The position numbers were made by a program, and so were the translations under genes. Under the pieces are notes generated by a model, which ran no database searches, was not told the DNA's origin, and worked only from the letters and a program-made list of their open reading frames with translations. Below are positions 17,474-33,200 of a stretch of DNA of 64,000 nt, one piece after another (the stretch's first letter is position 1; each line of letters starts with the position of its first letter). This stretch comes from Rhabditoides inermis (Eukaryota > Nematoda > Chromadorea > Rhabditida > Rhabditidae): NCBI GenBank assembly GCA_963966185.1, contig CAWZYM010000011.1:227001-291000 (forward strand), in the 5' to 3' direction.

Positions 17474-20400
17474 CATCACTTTTACTTTCAATACCTCAGT
17501 GAGGCAAAATGGATGCGAAAGAGTGGCGCTGAGGTATTGTCATCACTTTCTAATTACTTTCAATACCTCAGTGAGGCAGAATGGGTGCGAAAGAGTGGCG
17601 CTACGGTATTGTCTTCACTTTCTAATCACTTTCAATACCTCAGTGAGGCAGAATGGATGCGAAAGAGTGGCGCTACGGTATTGTCATCACTTTCTAATTA
17701 CTTTCAATACCTCAGTAAGGCAAAATGGGTGCGAAAGAGTGGCGCTATGGTATTGTCATCACTTTCTAATTACTTTCAATACCTCAGTGAGGCAGAATGG
17801 GTGCGAAAGAGTGGCGCTACGGTATTGTCATCACTTTATAATTACTTTCAATACCTCAGTGAGGCAGAATGGGTGCGAAAGAGTGGCGCTACGGTATTGT
17901 CATCACTTTCTGATTACTTTCAATACCTCAGTGAAGCAGAATGGGTGCGAAAGAGTGGCGCTACGGTATTGTCATCACTTTCTAATTACTTTTAATACCT
18001 CAGTGAGGCAGAATGGGTGCGAAAGAGTGGCGCTACGGTATTGCCATCACTTTCTAATTACTTTCAATTCCTCAGTGAGGCAGAATGGGTGCCAAAGAGT
18101 GGCGCTACGGTATTGTCTTCACTTTCTAATTACTTTCAATACCTCAGTGAGGCAAAATGGGTGCGAAAGAGTGGCGCTGAGGTATTGTCATCACTTTCTG
18201 ATTACTTTCAATACCTCAGTGAGGCAGAATGGGTGCGAAAGAGTGGCGCTACGGTATTGTCTTCACTTTCTAATCACTTTCAATACCTCAGTGAGGCAGA
18301 ATGGATGCGAAAGAGTGGCGCTACGGTATTGTCATCACTTTCTAATTACTTTCAATACCTCAGTAAGGCAAAATGGGTGCGAAAGAGTGGCGCTATGGTA
18401 TTATCATCACTTTCTAATTACTTTCAATACCTCAGTGAGGCAGAATGGGTGCGAAAGAGTGGCGCTACGGTATTGTCATCACTTTATAATTACTTTCAAT
18501 ACCTCAGTGAGGCAGAATGGGTGCGAAAGAGTGGCGCTACGGTATTGTCATCACTTTCTGATTACTTTCAATACCTCAGTGAAGCAGAATGGGTGCGAAA
18601 GAGTGGCGCTACGGTATTGTCATCACTTTTACTTTCAATACCTCAGTGAGGCAGAATGAGTGCGAAAGAGTGGCGCTACGGTATTGTCATCACTTTCTAA
18701 TTACTTTCAATACCTCAGTAAGGCAAAATGGGTGCGAAAGAGTGGCGCTATGGTATTGTCATCACTTTCTAATTACTTTCAATACCTCAGTGAGGCAGAA
18801 TGGGTGCGAAAGAGTGGCGCTACGGTATTGTCATCACTTTATAATTACTTTCAATACCTCAGTGAGGCAGAATGGGTGCGAAAGAGTGGCGCTACGGTAT
18901 TGTCATCACTTTCTGATTACTTTCAATACCTCAGTGAAGCAGAATGGGTGCGAAAGAGTGGCGCTACGGTATTGTCATCACTTTTACTTTCAATACCTCA
19001 GTGAGGCAAAATGGATGCGAAAGAGTGGCGCTGAGGTATTGTCATCACTTTCTAATTACTTTCAATACCTCAGTGAGGCAGAATGGGTGCGAAAGAGTGG
19101 CGCTACGGTATTGTCATCACTTTCTGATTACTTTCAATACCTCAGTGAGGCAGAATGGGTGCGAAAGAGTGGCCCTACGGTATTGTCATCACTTTCTAAT
19201 TACTTTCAATACCTCAGTGAGTCAGAATGGGTGCGAAAGAATGGCTCTACGGTATTGTCTTCACTTTCTAAACACTTTCAATATCTCAGTGAGGCAGAAT
19301 GGGTGCGAAAGAGTGGCGCTACGGTAATGTCTTCACTTTCTAATCACTTTCAATACCTCAGTGAGGCAGAATGGGTGCGAAAGAGAGGCGCTACGGTATT
19401 GTCTTCACTTTCTAATCACTTTCAATACCTCAGTGAGGCAGAATGGGTGCGAAAGAGTGGCGCTACGGTATTGTCTTTACTTTCTAATCACTTTCAATAC
19501 CTCAGTGACGCAGAATGGGTGCGAAAGAGTGGCGCTATTGTATTGTCATCACTTTCTAATTACTTTTAATGCCTCAGTGAGGCAGAATGGGTGCGAAAGA
19601 GTGGCGCTACGGTATTGCCATCACTTTCTAATTACTTTCAAATCCTCAGTGAGGCAGAATGGGTGCGAAAGAGTGGCGCTACGGTATTGTCATCACTTTC
19701 TAATCACTTCCAATACCTCAGTGAGGCAGAATGGGTGCGAAAGAGTGGCGCTACGGTATTGTCTTCACTTTCTAATCACTTTCAATACCTCAGTGAGGCA
19801 GAATGGGTGCGAAAGAGTGGCGCTACGGTATTGTCATCACTTTCTAACCACTTTCAATACCTCAGTGAGGCAGAATGGGTGCGAAAGAGTGGCGCTACGG
19901 TATTGTCATCACTTTCTAACCACTTTCAATACCTCAGTGAGGCAGAATGGGTGCGAAAGAGTGGCGCTACGGTATTGTCTTTACTTTCTAATCACTTTCA
20001 ATACCTCAGTGAGGCAGAATGGGTGCGAAAGAGTGGCGCTACGGTATTGTCTTCACTTTCTAATTACTTTCAATACCTCAGTGAGGCAGATTTGGTGCGA
20101 AAGAGTGGCGCTATTGTATTGTCATCACTTTCTAATTACTTTTAATACCTCAGTGAGGCAGAATGGGTGCGAAAGAGTGGCGCTACGGTATTGCCATCAC
20201 TTTCTAATTACTTTCAAATCCTCAGTGAGGCAGAATGGGTGCGAAAGAGTGGCGCTACGGTATTGTCATCAACTTCTGATTACTTTCAATACCTCAGCGA
20301 GGCAAAATGTGTGCGAAAGAGTGGCGCTACGGTATTGTCATCACTTTCTGATTACTTTCAATACCTCAGTGAGGCAGAATGGGTGCGAAAGAGTGGCGCT

Positions 20401-23400
20401 ACGGTATTGTCATCACTTTCTAATCACTTTCAATACCTCAGTGAGGCAGAATGAGTGCGAAAGAGTGGCGCTACGGTATTGTCATCACTTTCTAATCACT
20501 TTCAATACCTCACTGAGGCAGAATAGGTGCGAAAGAGTGGCGCTACGGTATTGTCATCACTTTCTAATCACTTTCAATACCTCAGTGAGGCAGAATGGGT
20601 GCGAAAGAGTGGCGCTACGGTATTGTCATCACTTTTACTTTCAATACCTCAGTGAGGCAGAATGAGTGCGAAAGAGTGGCGCTACGGTATTGTCATCACT
20701 TTCTAATTATTTTCAATACCTCAGTGAAGCAGAATGGGTGCGAAAAAGTGGCGCTACGGTATTGTCATCAACTTCTGATTACTTTCAATACCTCAGCGAG
20801 GCAAAATGGGTGCGAAAGAGTGGCGCTACGGTATTGTCATCACTTTCTAATTTCTTTCAATACCTCAGTGAGGCAGAATGGGTGCGAAAGAGTGGCGCTA
20901 CGGTATTGTCTTCACTTTCTAATTACTTTCAATACCTCAGTGAGGCAGAATGGGTGCGAAAGAGTGGCGCTATTGTATTGTCATCACTTTCTAATTACTT
21001 TAAATACCTCAGTGAGGCAGAATGGGTGCGAAAGAGTGGCGCTACGGTATTGCCATCACTTTCTAATTACTTTCAAATCCTCAGTGAGGCAGAATGGGTG
21101 CGAAAGAGTGGCGCTACGGTATTGTCATCACTTTCTAACCACTTTCAATACCTCAGTGAGGCAGAATGGGTGCGAAAGAGTGGCGCTACGGTATTGTCAT
21201 CACTTTCTAACCACTTTCAATACCTCAGTGAGGCAGAATGGGTGCGAAAGAGTGGCGCTACGGTATTGCCATCACTTTCTAATTACTTTCAAATCCTCAG
21301 TGAGGCAGAATGATTGCGAAAGAGTGGCGCTACGGTATTGTCATCACTTTCTAATCACTTCCAATACCTCAGTGAGGCAGAATGGGTGCGAAAGAGTGGC
21401 GCTACGGTATTGTCTTCACTTTCTAATCACTTTCAATACCTCAGTGAGGCAGAATGGGTGCGAAAGAGTGGCGCTACGGTATTGTCATCACTTTCTAACC
21501 ACTTTCAATACCTCAGTGAGGCAGAATGGGTGCGAAAGAGTGGCGCTACGGTATTGTCTTTACTTTCTAATCACTTTCAATACCTCAGTGAGGCAGAATG
21601 GGTGCGAAAGAGTGGCGCTACGGTATTTTCATCACTTTCTAATCACTTTCAATACCTCAGTGAGGCAGAATGGGTGCGAAAGAGTGGCGCTACGGTATTG
21701 TCATCACTTTCTAACCACTTTCAATACCTCAGTGAGGCAGAATGGGTGCGAAAGAGTGGCGCTACGGTATTGTCTTTACTTTCTAATCACTTTCAATACC
21801 TCAGTGAGGCAGAATGGGTGCGAAAGAGTGGCGCTACGGTATTGTCATCACTTTCTAATCACTTTCAATACCTCAGTGAGGCAGAATGGGTGCGAAAAAG
21901 TGGCGCTATTGTCTTGTCATCACTTTCTAATTACTTTTAAAACCTCAGTGAGGCAGAATGGGTGCGAAAGAGTGGCGCTACGGTATTGCCATCACTTTCT
22001 AATTACTTTCAAATCCTCAGTGAGGCAGAATGGGTGCGAAAGAGTGGCGCTACGGTATTGTCATCACTTTCTAATCACTTCCAATACCTCAGTGAGGCAG
22101 AATGGGTGCGAAAGAGTGGCGCTACGGTATTGTCTTCACTTTCTAATCACTTTCAATACCTCAGTGATGCAGAATGGGTGCGAAAGAGTGGCACTACGGT
22201 ATTGTCATTACTTACTTTCTAACCACTTTCAATACCTCAGTGATGCAGAATGGGTGCGAAAGAGTGGCACTACGGTATTGTCATCACTTTCTAATCACTT
22301 CCAATACCTCAGTGAGGCAGAATGGGTGCGAAAGAGTGGCGCTACGGTATTGTCTTCACTTTCTAATCACTTTCAATACCTCAGTGATGCAGAATGGGTG
22401 CGAAAGAGTGGCACTACGGTATTGTCATCACTTTCTAACCACTTTCAATACCTCAGTGATGCAGAATGGGTGCGAAAGAGTGGCACTACGGTATTGTCAT
22501 CACTTTCTAACCACTTTCAATACCTCAGTGAGGCAGAATGGGTGCGAAAGAGTGGCGCTACGGTATTGTCTTTACTTTCTAATCACTTTCAATACCTCAG
22601 TGAGGCAGAATGGGTGCGAAAGAGTGGCACTACGGTATTGTCATCACTTTCTAACCACTTTCAATACCTCAGTGAGGCAGAATGGGTGCGAAAGAGTGGC
22701 GCTACGGTATTGTCTTTACTTTCTAATCACTTTCAATACCTCAGTGAGGCAGAATGGGTGCGAAAGAGTGGCGCTACGGTATTGCCATCACTTTCTAATT
22801 ACTTTCAAATCCTCAGTGAGGCAGAATGGGTGCGAAAGAGTGGCGCTACGGTATTGTCATCACTTTCTAATCACTTCCAATACCTCAGTGAGGCAGAATG
22901 GGTGCGAAAGAGTGGCGCTACGGTATTGTCTTCACTTTCTAATCACTTTCAATACCTCAGTGATGCAGAATGGGTGCGAAAGAGTGGCACTACGGTATTG
23001 TCATCACTTTCTAACCACTTTCAATACCTCAGTGAGGCAGAATGGGTGCGAAAGAGTGGCGCTACGGTATTGTCATCACTTTCTAACCACTTTCAATACC
23101 TCAGTGAGGCAGAATGGGTGCGAAAGAGTGGCGCTACGGTATTGTCTTTACTTTCTAATCACTTTCAATACCTCAGTGACGCAGAATGGGTGCGAAAGAG
23201 AGTGGCGCTACGGTATTGTCATCACTTTCTAATTACTTTCAATACCTCAGTGAGGCAGAATGGGCGCGAAAGAGTGGCTCTACGGTATTGTCTTCACTTT
23301 CTAATTACTTTTAATACCTCAGTGAGGCAGAATGGGTGCGAAAGAGTGGCGCTACGGTATTGCCATCACTTTCTAATTACTTTCAAATCCTCAGTGAGGC

Positions 23401-26400
23401 AGAATGGGTGCGAAAGAGTGGCGCTACGGTATTGTCATCACTTTCTAACCACTTTCAATACCTCAGTGAGGCAGAATGGGTGCGAAAGAGTGGCGCTACG
23501 GTATTGTCATCACTTTCTAATCACTTTCAATACCTCAGTGACGCAGAATGGGTGCGAAAAAGTGGCACTACGGTATTGTCATCACTTTCTAACCACTTTC
23601 AATACCTCAGTGAGGCAGAATGGGTGCGAAAGAATGGCTCTACGGTATTGTCTTCACTTTCTAATCACTTTTTTTAATACCTCAGTGAGGCAGAATGGGT
23701 GCGAAAGAGTGGCGCTACGGTATTGTCATCACTTTCTAATCACTTTCAATACCTCAGTGAGGCAGAATGGGTGCGAAAGAGTGGCGCTACGGTATTGTCA
23801 TCACTTTCTAACCACTTTCAATACCTCAGTGAGGCAGAATGGGTGCGAAAGAGTGGCGCTACGGTATTGTCTTTACTTTCTAATCACTTTCAATACCTCA
23901 GTGAGGCAGAATGGGTGCGAAAGAGTGGCGCTACGGTATTGTCATCACTTTCTAACCACTTTCAATACCTCAGTGATGCAGAATGGGTGCGAAAGAGTGG
24001 CACTACGGTATTGTCATCACTTTCTAACCACTTTCAATACCTCAGTGAGGCAGAATGGGTGCGAAAGAGTGGCGCTACGGTATTGTCTTTACTTTCTAAT
24101 CACTTTCAATACCTCAGTGATGCAGAATGGGTGCGAAAGAGTGGCGCTACGGTATTGTCTTTACTTTCTAATCACTTTCAATACCTCAGTGATGCAGAAT
24201 GGGTGCGAAAGAATGGCACTACGGTATTGTCATCACTTTCTAACCACTTTCAATACCTCAGTGAGGCAGAATGGGTGCGAAAAAGTGGCGCTATTGTCTT
24301 GTCATCACTTTCTAATTACTTTTAATACCTCAGTGAGGCAGAATGGGTGCGAAAGAGTGGCGCTACGGTATTGCCATCACTTTCTAATTACTTTCAAATC
24401 CTCAGTGAGGCAGAATGGGTGCGAAAGAGTGGCGCTACGGTATTGTCATCACTTTCTAATCACTTCCAATACCTCAGTGAGGCAGAATGGGTGCGAAAGA
24501 GTGGCGCTACGGTATTGTCTTCACTTTCTAATCACTTTCAATACCTCAGTGATGCAGAATGGGTGCGAAAGAGTGGCACTACGGTATTGTCATCACTTTC
24601 TAACCACTTTCAATACCTCAGTGAGGCAGAATGGGTGCGAAAGAGTGGCGCTACGGTATTGTCATCACTTTCTAACCACTTTCAATACCTCAGTGAGGCA
24701 GAATGGGTGCGAAAGAGTGGCGCTACGGTATTGTCTTTACTTTCTAATCACTTTCAATACCTCAGTGACGCAGAATGGGTGCGAAAGAGTGGCGCTACGG
24801 TATTGTCATCACTTTCTAATTACTTTCAATACCTCAGTGAGGCAGAATGGGCGCGAAAGAGTGGCTCTACGGTATTGTCTTCACTTTCTAATTACTTTTA
24901 ATACCTCAGTGAGGCAGAATGGGTGCGAAAGAGTGGCGCTACGGTATTGCCATCACTTTCTAATTACTTTCAAATCCTCAGTGAGGCAGAATGGGTGCGA
25001 AAGAGTGGCGCTACGGTATTGTCATCACTTTCTAACCACTTTCAATACCTCAGTGAGGCAGAATGGGTGCGAAAGAGTGGCGCTACGGTATTGTCATCAC
25101 TTTCTAATCACTTTCAATACCTCAGTGACGCAGAATGGGTGCGAAAAAGTGGCACTACGGTATTGTCATCACTTTCTAACCACTTTCAATACCTCAGTGA
25201 GGCAGAATGGGTGCGAAAGAATGGCTCTACGGTATTGTCTTCACTTTCTAATCACTTTTTTTAATACCTCAGTGAGGCAGAATGGGTGCGAAAGAGTGGC
25301 GCTACGGTATTGTCATCACTTTCTAATCACTTTCAATACCTCAGTGAGGCAGAATGGGTGCGAAAGAGTGGCGCTACGGTATTGTCATCACTTTCTAACC
25401 ACTTTCAATACCTCAGTGAGGCAGAATGGGTGCGAAAGAGTGGCGCTACGGTATTGTCTTTACTTTCTAATCACTTTCAATACCTCAGTGAGGCAGAATG
25501 GGTGCGAAAGAGTGGCGCTACGGTATTGTCATCACTTTCTAATCACTTTCAATACCTCAGTGAGGCAGAATGGGTGCGAAAAAGTGGCGCTATTGTATTG
25601 TCATCACTTTCTAATTACTTTTAATACCTCAGTGAGGCAGAATGGGTGCGAAAGAGTGGCGCTACGGTATTGCCATCACTTTCTAATTACTTTCAAATCC
25701 TCAGTGAGGCAGAATGGGTGCGAAAGAGTGGCGCTACGGTATTGTCATCACTTTCTAACCACTTTCAATACCTCAGTGAGGCAGAATGGGTGCGAAAGAG
25801 TGGCGCTACGGTATTGTCATCACTTTCTAATTACTTTTAATACCTCAGTGAGGCAGAATGGGTGCGAAAGAGTGGCGCTACGGTATTGCCATCACTTTCT
25901 AATTACTTTCAAATCCTCAGTGAGGCAGAATGGGTGCGAAAGAGTGGCGCTACGGTATTGTCATCACTTTCTAATCACTTCCAATACCTCAGTGAGGCAG
26001 AATGGGTGCGAAAGAGTGGCGCTACGGTATTGTCTTCACTTTCTAATCACTTTCAATACCTCAGTGAGGCAGAATGGGTGCGAAAGAGTGGCGCTACGGT
26101 ATTGTCATCACTTTCTAACCACTTTCAATACCTCAGTGAGGCAGAATGGGTGCGAAAGAGTGGCGCTACGGTATTGTCATCACTTTCTAACCACTTTCAA
26201 TACCTCAGTGAGGCAGAATGGGTGCGAAAGAGTGGCGCTACGGTATTGTCTTTACTTTCTAATCACTTTCAATACCTCAGTGAGGCAGAATGGGTGCGAA
26301 AGAGTGGCGCTACGGTATTGTCATCACTTTCTAATCACTTTCAATACCTCAGTGAGGCAGAATGGGTGCGAAAAAGTGGCGCTATTGTCTTGTCATCACT

Positions 26401-27257
26401 TTCTAATTACTTTTAATACCTCAGTGAGGCAGAATGGGTGCGAAAGAGTGGCGCTACGGTATTGCCATCACTTTCTAATTACTTTCAAATCCTCAGTGAG
26501 GCAGAATGGGTGCGAAAGAGTGGCGCTACGGTATTGTCATCACTTTCTAATCACTTCTAATACCTCAGTGAGGCAGAATGGGTGCGAAAGAGTGGCGCTA
26601 CGGTATTGTCTTCACTTTCTAATCACTTTCAATACCTCAGTGATGCAGAATGGGTGCGAAAGAGTGGCACTACGGTATTGTCATCACTTTCTAACCACTT
26701 TCAATACCTCAGTGAGGCAGAATGGGTGCGAAAGAGTGGCGCTACGGTATTGTCTTTACTTTCTAATCACTTTCAATACCTCAGTGAGGCAGAATGGGTG
26801 CGAAAGAGTGGCGCTACGGTATTGTCATCACTTTCTAATCACTTTCAATACCTCAGTGAGGCAGAATGGGTGCGGAAAAGTGGCGCTATTGTCTTGTCAT
26901 CACTTTCTAATTACTTTTAATACCTCAGTGAGGCAGAATGGGTGCGAAAGAGTGGCGCTACGGTATTGCCATCATTTTCTAATTACTTTCAAATCCTCAG
27001 TGAGGCAGAATGGGTGCGAAAGAGTGGCGCTACGGTATTGTCATCACTTTCTAATCACTTCCAATACCTCAGTGAGGCAGAATGGGTGCGAAAGAGTGGC
27101 GCTACGGTATTGTCTTCACTTTCTAATCACTTTCAATACCTCAGTGATGCAGAATGGGTGCGAAAGAGTGGCACTACGGTATTGTCATCACTTTCTAACC
27201 ACTTTCAATACCTCAGTGAGGCAGAATGGGTGCGAAAGAGTGGCGCTACGGTATTGT
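17474..27257. repeat. Higher-order repeat block 2 (9784 bp)
   Basis: Direct tandem copy of the preceding block. The two diverge at about 17474/27258: block 1 ends at a shortened unit (ATCACTTTTACTTTC) where block 2 continues with a full unit. Near identity over 9.8 kb means either a recent duplication or an assembly repeat, which cannot be told apart here. Confidence 0.8.
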
Positions 27258-30200
27258 CATCACTTTCTAACCACTTTCAATACCTCAGTGAGGCAGAATG
27301 GGTGCGAAAGAGTGGCGCTACGGTATTGTCTTTACTTTCTAATCACTTTCAATACCTCAGTGACGCAGAATGGGTGCGAAAGAGTGGCGCTACGGTATTG
27401 TCATCACTTTCTAATTACTTTCAATACCTCAGTGAGGCAGAATGGGCGCGAAAGAGTGGCTCTACGGTATTGTCTTCACTTTCTAATCACTTCCATTACC
27501 TCAGTGAGGCAGAATGAGTGCGAAAGAGTGGCGCTACGGTATTGTCTTCACTTTCTAATCACTTTCAATACCTCAGTGATGCAGAATGGGTGCGAAAAAG
27601 TGGCGCTACGGTATTGTCTTTACTTTCTATTCACTTTCAATACCTCAGTGACGCAGAATGGGTGCGAAAGAGTGGCGCTACGGTATTGTCAGCACTTTCT
27701 AATTACTTTCAATACCTCAGTGAGGCAGAATGGGCGCGAAAGAGTGGCTCTACGGTATTGTCTTCACTTTCTAATCACTTTCAATACCTCAGTGAGGCAG
27801 AATGAGTGCGAAAGAGTGGCGCTACGGTATTGTCTTCACTTTCTAATCACTTTCTATACCTCAGTGAGGCAGAATGGGTGCAAAAGAGTGGCGCTACGGT
27901 ATTGTCTTCACTTTCTAATCACTTTCAATACCTCAGTGAGGCAGAATGGGTGCGAAAGAATGGCTCTACGGTATTGTCTTCACTTTCTAAACACTTTCAA
28001 TATCTCAGTGAGGCAGAATGGGTGCGAAAGAGTGGCGCTACGGTAATGTCTTCACTTTCTAATCACTTTCAATACCTCAGTGAGGCAGAATGGGTGCGAA
28101 AGAGAGGCGCTACGGTATTGTCTTTACTTTCTAATCACTTTCAATACCTCAGTGACGCAGAATGGGTGCGAAAGAGTGGCGCTATTGTATTGTCATCACT
28201 TTCTAATTACTTTTAATGCCTCAGTGAGGCAGAATGGGTGCGAAAGAGTGGCGCTACGGTATTGCCATCACTTTCTAATTACTTTCAAATCCTCAGTGAG
28301 GCAGAATGGGTGCGAAAGAGTGGCGCTACGGTATTGTCATCACTTTCTAATCACTTCCAATACCTCAGTGAGGCAGAATGGGTGCGAAAGAGTGGCGCTA
28401 CGGTATTGTCTTCACTTTCTAATCACTTTCAATACCTCAGTGACGCAGAATGGGTGCGAAAAAGTGGCACTACGGTATTGTCATCACTTTCTAACCACTT
28501 TCAATACCTCAGTGAGGCAGAATGGGTGCGAAAGAATGGCTCTACGGTATTGTCTTCACTTTCTAATCACTTTTTTTAATACCTCAGTGAGGCAGAATGG
28601 GTGCGAAAGAGTGGCGCTACGGTATTGTCATCACTTTCTAATCACTTTCAATACCTCAGTGAGGCAGAATGGGTGCGAAAGAGTGGCGCTACGGTATTGT
28701 CATCACTTTCTAACCACTTTCAATACCTCAGTGAGGCAGAATGGGTGCGAAAGAGTGGCGCTACGGTATTGTCTTTACTTTCTAATCACTTTCAATACCT
28801 CAGTGAGGCAGAATGGGTGCGAAAGAGTGGCGCTACGGTATTGTCATCACTTTCTAATCACTTTCAATACCTCAGTGAGGCAGAATGGGTGCGAAAAAGT
28901 GGCGCTATTGTATTGTCATCACTTTCTAATTACTTTTAATACCTCAGTGAGGCAGAATGGGTGCGAAAGAGTGGCGCTACGGTATTGCCATCACTTTCTA
29001 ATTACTTTCAAATCCTCAGTGAGGCAGAATGGGTGCGAAAGAGTGGCGCTACGGTATTGTCATCACTTTCTAACCACTTTCAATACCTCAGTGAGGCAGA
29101 ATGGGTGCGAAAGAGTGGCGCTACGGTATTGTCATCACTTTCTAATTACTTTTAATACCTCAGTGAGGCAGAATGGGTGCGAAAGAGTGGCGCTACGGTA
29201 TTGCCATCACTTTCTAATTACTTTCAAATCCTCAGTGAGGCAGAATGGGTGCGAAAGAGTGGCGCTACGGTATTGTCATCACTTTCTAATCACTTCCAAT
29301 ACCTCAGTGAGGCAGAATGGGTGCGAAAGAGTGGCGCTACGGTATTGTCTTCACTTTCTAATCACTTTCAATACCTCAGTGAGGCAGAATGGGTGCGAAA
29401 GAGTGGCGCTACGGTATTGTCATCACTTTCTAACCACTTTCAATACCTCAGTGAGGCAGAATGGGTGCGAAAGAGTGGCGCTACGGTATTGTCATCACTT
29501 TCTAACCACTTTCAATACCTCAGTGAGGCAGAATGGGTGCGAAAGAGTGGCGCTACGGTATTGTCTTTACTTTCTAATCACTTTCAATACCTCAGTGAGG
29601 CAGAATGGGTGCGAAAGAGTGGCGCTACGGTATTGTCATCACTTTCTAATCACTTTCAATACCTCAGTGAGGCAGAATGGGTGCGAAAAAGTGGCGCTAT
29701 TGTCTTGTCATCACTTTCTAATTACTTTTAATACCTCAGTGAGGCAGAATGGGTGCGAAAGAGTGGCGCTACGGTATTGCCATCACTTTCTAATTACTTT
29801 CAAATCCTCAGTGAGGCAGAATGGGTGCGAAAGAGTGGCGCTACGGTATTGTCTTTACTTTCTAATCACTTTCAATACCTCAGTGAGGCAGAATGGGTGC
29901 GAAAGAGTGGCGCTACGGTATTGTCATCACTTTCTAATCACTTTCAATACCTCAGTGAGGCAGAATGGGTGCGGAAAAGTGGCGCTATTGTCTTGTCATC
30001 ACTTTCTAATTACTTTTAATACCTCAGTGAGGCAGAATGGGTGCGAAAGAGTGGCGCTACGGTATTGCCATCATTTTCTAATTACTTTCAAATCCTCAGT
30101 GAGGCAGAATGGGTGCGAAAGAGTGGCGCTACGGTATTGTCATCACTTTCTAATCACTTCCAATACCTCAGTGAGGCAGAATGGGTGCGAAAGAGTGGCG

Positions 30201-33200
30201 CTACGGTATTGTCTTCACTTTCTAATCACTTTCAATACCTCAGTGATGCAGAATGGGTGCGAAAGAGTGGCACTACGGTATTGTCATCACTTTCTAACCA
30301 CTTTCAATACCTCAGTGAGGCAGAATGGGTGCGAAAGAGTGGCGCTACGGTATTGTCATCACTTTCTAACCACTTTCAATACCTCAGTGAGGCAGAATGG
30401 GTGCGAAAGAGTGGCGCTACGGTATTGTCTTTACTTTCTAATCACTTTCAATACCTCAGTGACGCAGAATGGGTGCGAAAGAGTGGCGCTACGGTATTGT
30501 CATCACTTTCTAATTACTTTCAATACCTCAGTGAGGCAGAATGGGCGCGAAAGAGTGGCTCTACGGTATTGTCTTCACTTTCTAATCACTTCCATTACCT
30601 CAGTGAGGCAGAATGAGTGCGAAAGAGTGGCGCTACGGTATTGTCTTCACTTTCTAATCACTTTCAATACCTCAGTGATGCAGAATGGGTGCGAAAAAGT
30701 GGCGCTACGGTATTGTCTTTACTTTCTATTCACTTTCAATACCTCAGTGACGCAGAATGGGTGCGAAAGAGTGGCGCTACGGTATTGTCAGCACTTTCTA
30801 ATTACTTTCAATACCTCAGTGAGGCAGAATGGGCGCGAAAGAGTGGCTCTACGGTATTGTCTTCACTTTCTAATCACTTTCAATACCTCAGTGAGGCAGA
30901 ATGAGTGCGAAAGAGTGGCGCTACGGTATTGTCTTCACTTTCTAATCACTTTCTATACCTCAGTGAGGCAGAATGGGTGCAAAAGAGTGGCGCTACGGTA
31001 TTGTCTTCACTTTCTAATCACTTTCAATACCTCAGTGAGGCAGAATGGGTGCGAAAGAATGGCTCTACGGTATTGTCTTCACTTTCTAAACACTTTCAAT
31101 ATCTCAGTGAGGCAGAATGGGTGCGAAAGAGTGGCGCTACGGTAATGTCTTCACTTTCTAATCACTTTCAATACCTCAGTGAGGCAGAATGGGTGCGAAA
31201 GAGAGGCGCTACGGTATTGTCTTTACTTTCTAATCACTTTCAATACCTCAGTGACGCAGAATGGGTGCGAAAGAGTGGCGCTATTGTATTGTCATCACTT
31301 TCTAATTACTTTTAATGCCTCAGTGAGGCAGAATGGGTGCGAAAGAGTGGCGCTACGGTATTGCCATCACTTTCTAATTACTTTCAAATCCTCAGTGAGG
31401 CAGAATGGGTGCGAAAGAGTGGCGCTACGGTATTGTCATCACTTTCTAATCACTTCCAATACCTCAGTGAGGCAGAATGGGTGCGAAAGAGTGGCGCTAC
31501 GGTATTGTCTTCACTTTCTAATCACTTTCAATACCTCAGTGATGCAGAATGGGTGCGAAAGAGTGGCACTACGGTATTGTCATCACTTTCTAACCACTTT
31601 CAATACCTCAGTGAGGCAGAATGGGTGCGAAAGAGTGGCGCTACGGTATTGTCTTTACTTTCTAATCACTTTCAATACCTCAGTGAGGCAGAATGGGTGC
31701 GAAAGAGTGGCGCTACGGTATTGTCATCACTTTCTAATCACTTTCAATACCTCAGTGAGGCAGAATGGGTGCGGAAAAGTGGCGCTATTGTCTTGTCATC
31801 ACTTTCTAATTACTTTTAATACCTCAGTGAGGCAGAATGGGTGCGAAAGAGTGGCGCTACGGTATTGCCATCATTTTCTAATTACTTTCAAATCCTCAGT
31901 GAGGCAGAATGGGTGCGAAAGAGTGGCGCTACGGTATTGTCATCACTTTCTAATCACTTCCAATACCTCAGTGAGGCAGAATGGGTGCGAAAGAGTGGCG
32001 CTACGGTATTGTCTTCACTTTCTAATCACTTTCAATACCTCAGTGATGCAGAATGGGTGCGAAAGAGTGGCACTACGGTATTGTCATCACTTTCTAACCA
32101 CTTTCAATACCTCAGTGAGGCAGAATGGGTGCGAAAGAGTGGCGCTACGGTATTGTCATCACTTTCTAACCACTTTCAATACCTCAGTGAGGCAGAATGG
32201 GTGCGAAAGAGTGGCGCTACGGTATTGTCTTTACTTTCTAATCACTTTCAATACCTCAGTGACGCAGAATGGGTGCGAAAGAGTGGCGCTACGGTATTGT
32301 CATCACTTTCTAATTACTTTCAATACCTCAGTGAGGCAGAATGGGCGCGAAAGAGTGGCTCTACGGTATTGTCTTCACTTTCTAATCACTTCCATTACCT
32401 CAGTGAGGCAGAATGAGTGCGAAAGAGTGGCGCTACGGTATTGTCTTCACTTTCTAATCACTTTCAATACCTCAGTGATGCAGAATGGGTGCGAAAAAGT
32501 GGCGCTACGGTATTGTCTTTACTTTCTATTCACTTTCAATACCTCAGTGACGCAGAATGGGTGCGAAAGAGTGGCGCTACGGTATTGTCAGCACTTTCTA
32601 ATTACTTTCAATACCTCAGTGAGGCAGAATGGGCGCGAAAGAGTGGCTCTACGGTATTGTCTTCACTTTCTAATCACTTTCAATACCTCAGTGAGGCAGA
32701 ATGAGTGCGAAAGAGTGGCGCTACGGTATTGTCTTCACTTTCTAATCACTTTCTATACCTCAGTGAGGCAGAATGGGTGCAAAAGAGTGGCGCTACGGTA
32801 TTGTCTTCACTTTCTAATCACTTTCAATACCTCAGTGAGGCAGAATGGGTGCGAAAGAATGGCTCTACGGTATTGTCTTCACTTTCTAAACACTTTCAAT
32901 ATCTCAGTGAGGCAGAATGGGTGCGAAAGAGTGGCGCTACGGTAATGTCTTCACTTTCTAATCACTTTCAATACCTCAGTGAGGCAGAATGGGTGCGAAA
33001 GAGAGGCGCTACGGTATTGTCTTTACTTTCTAATCACTTTCAATACCTCAGTGACGCAGAATGGGTGCGAAAGAGTGGCGCTATTGTATTGTCATCACTT
33101 TCTAATTACTTTTAATGCCTCAGTGAGGCAGAATGGGTGCGAAAGAGTGGCGCTACGGTATTGCCATCACTTTCTAATTACTTTCAAATCCTCAGTGAGG

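Noticed and set aside
10811..28046. ORFs of 2394 and 2483 codons within the satellite as giant repeat proteins
   Set aside because: They cross between the two open frames at indels, start at arbitrary internal ATGs, and coexist with equally open alternative frames. The unit being divisible by three explains their length.
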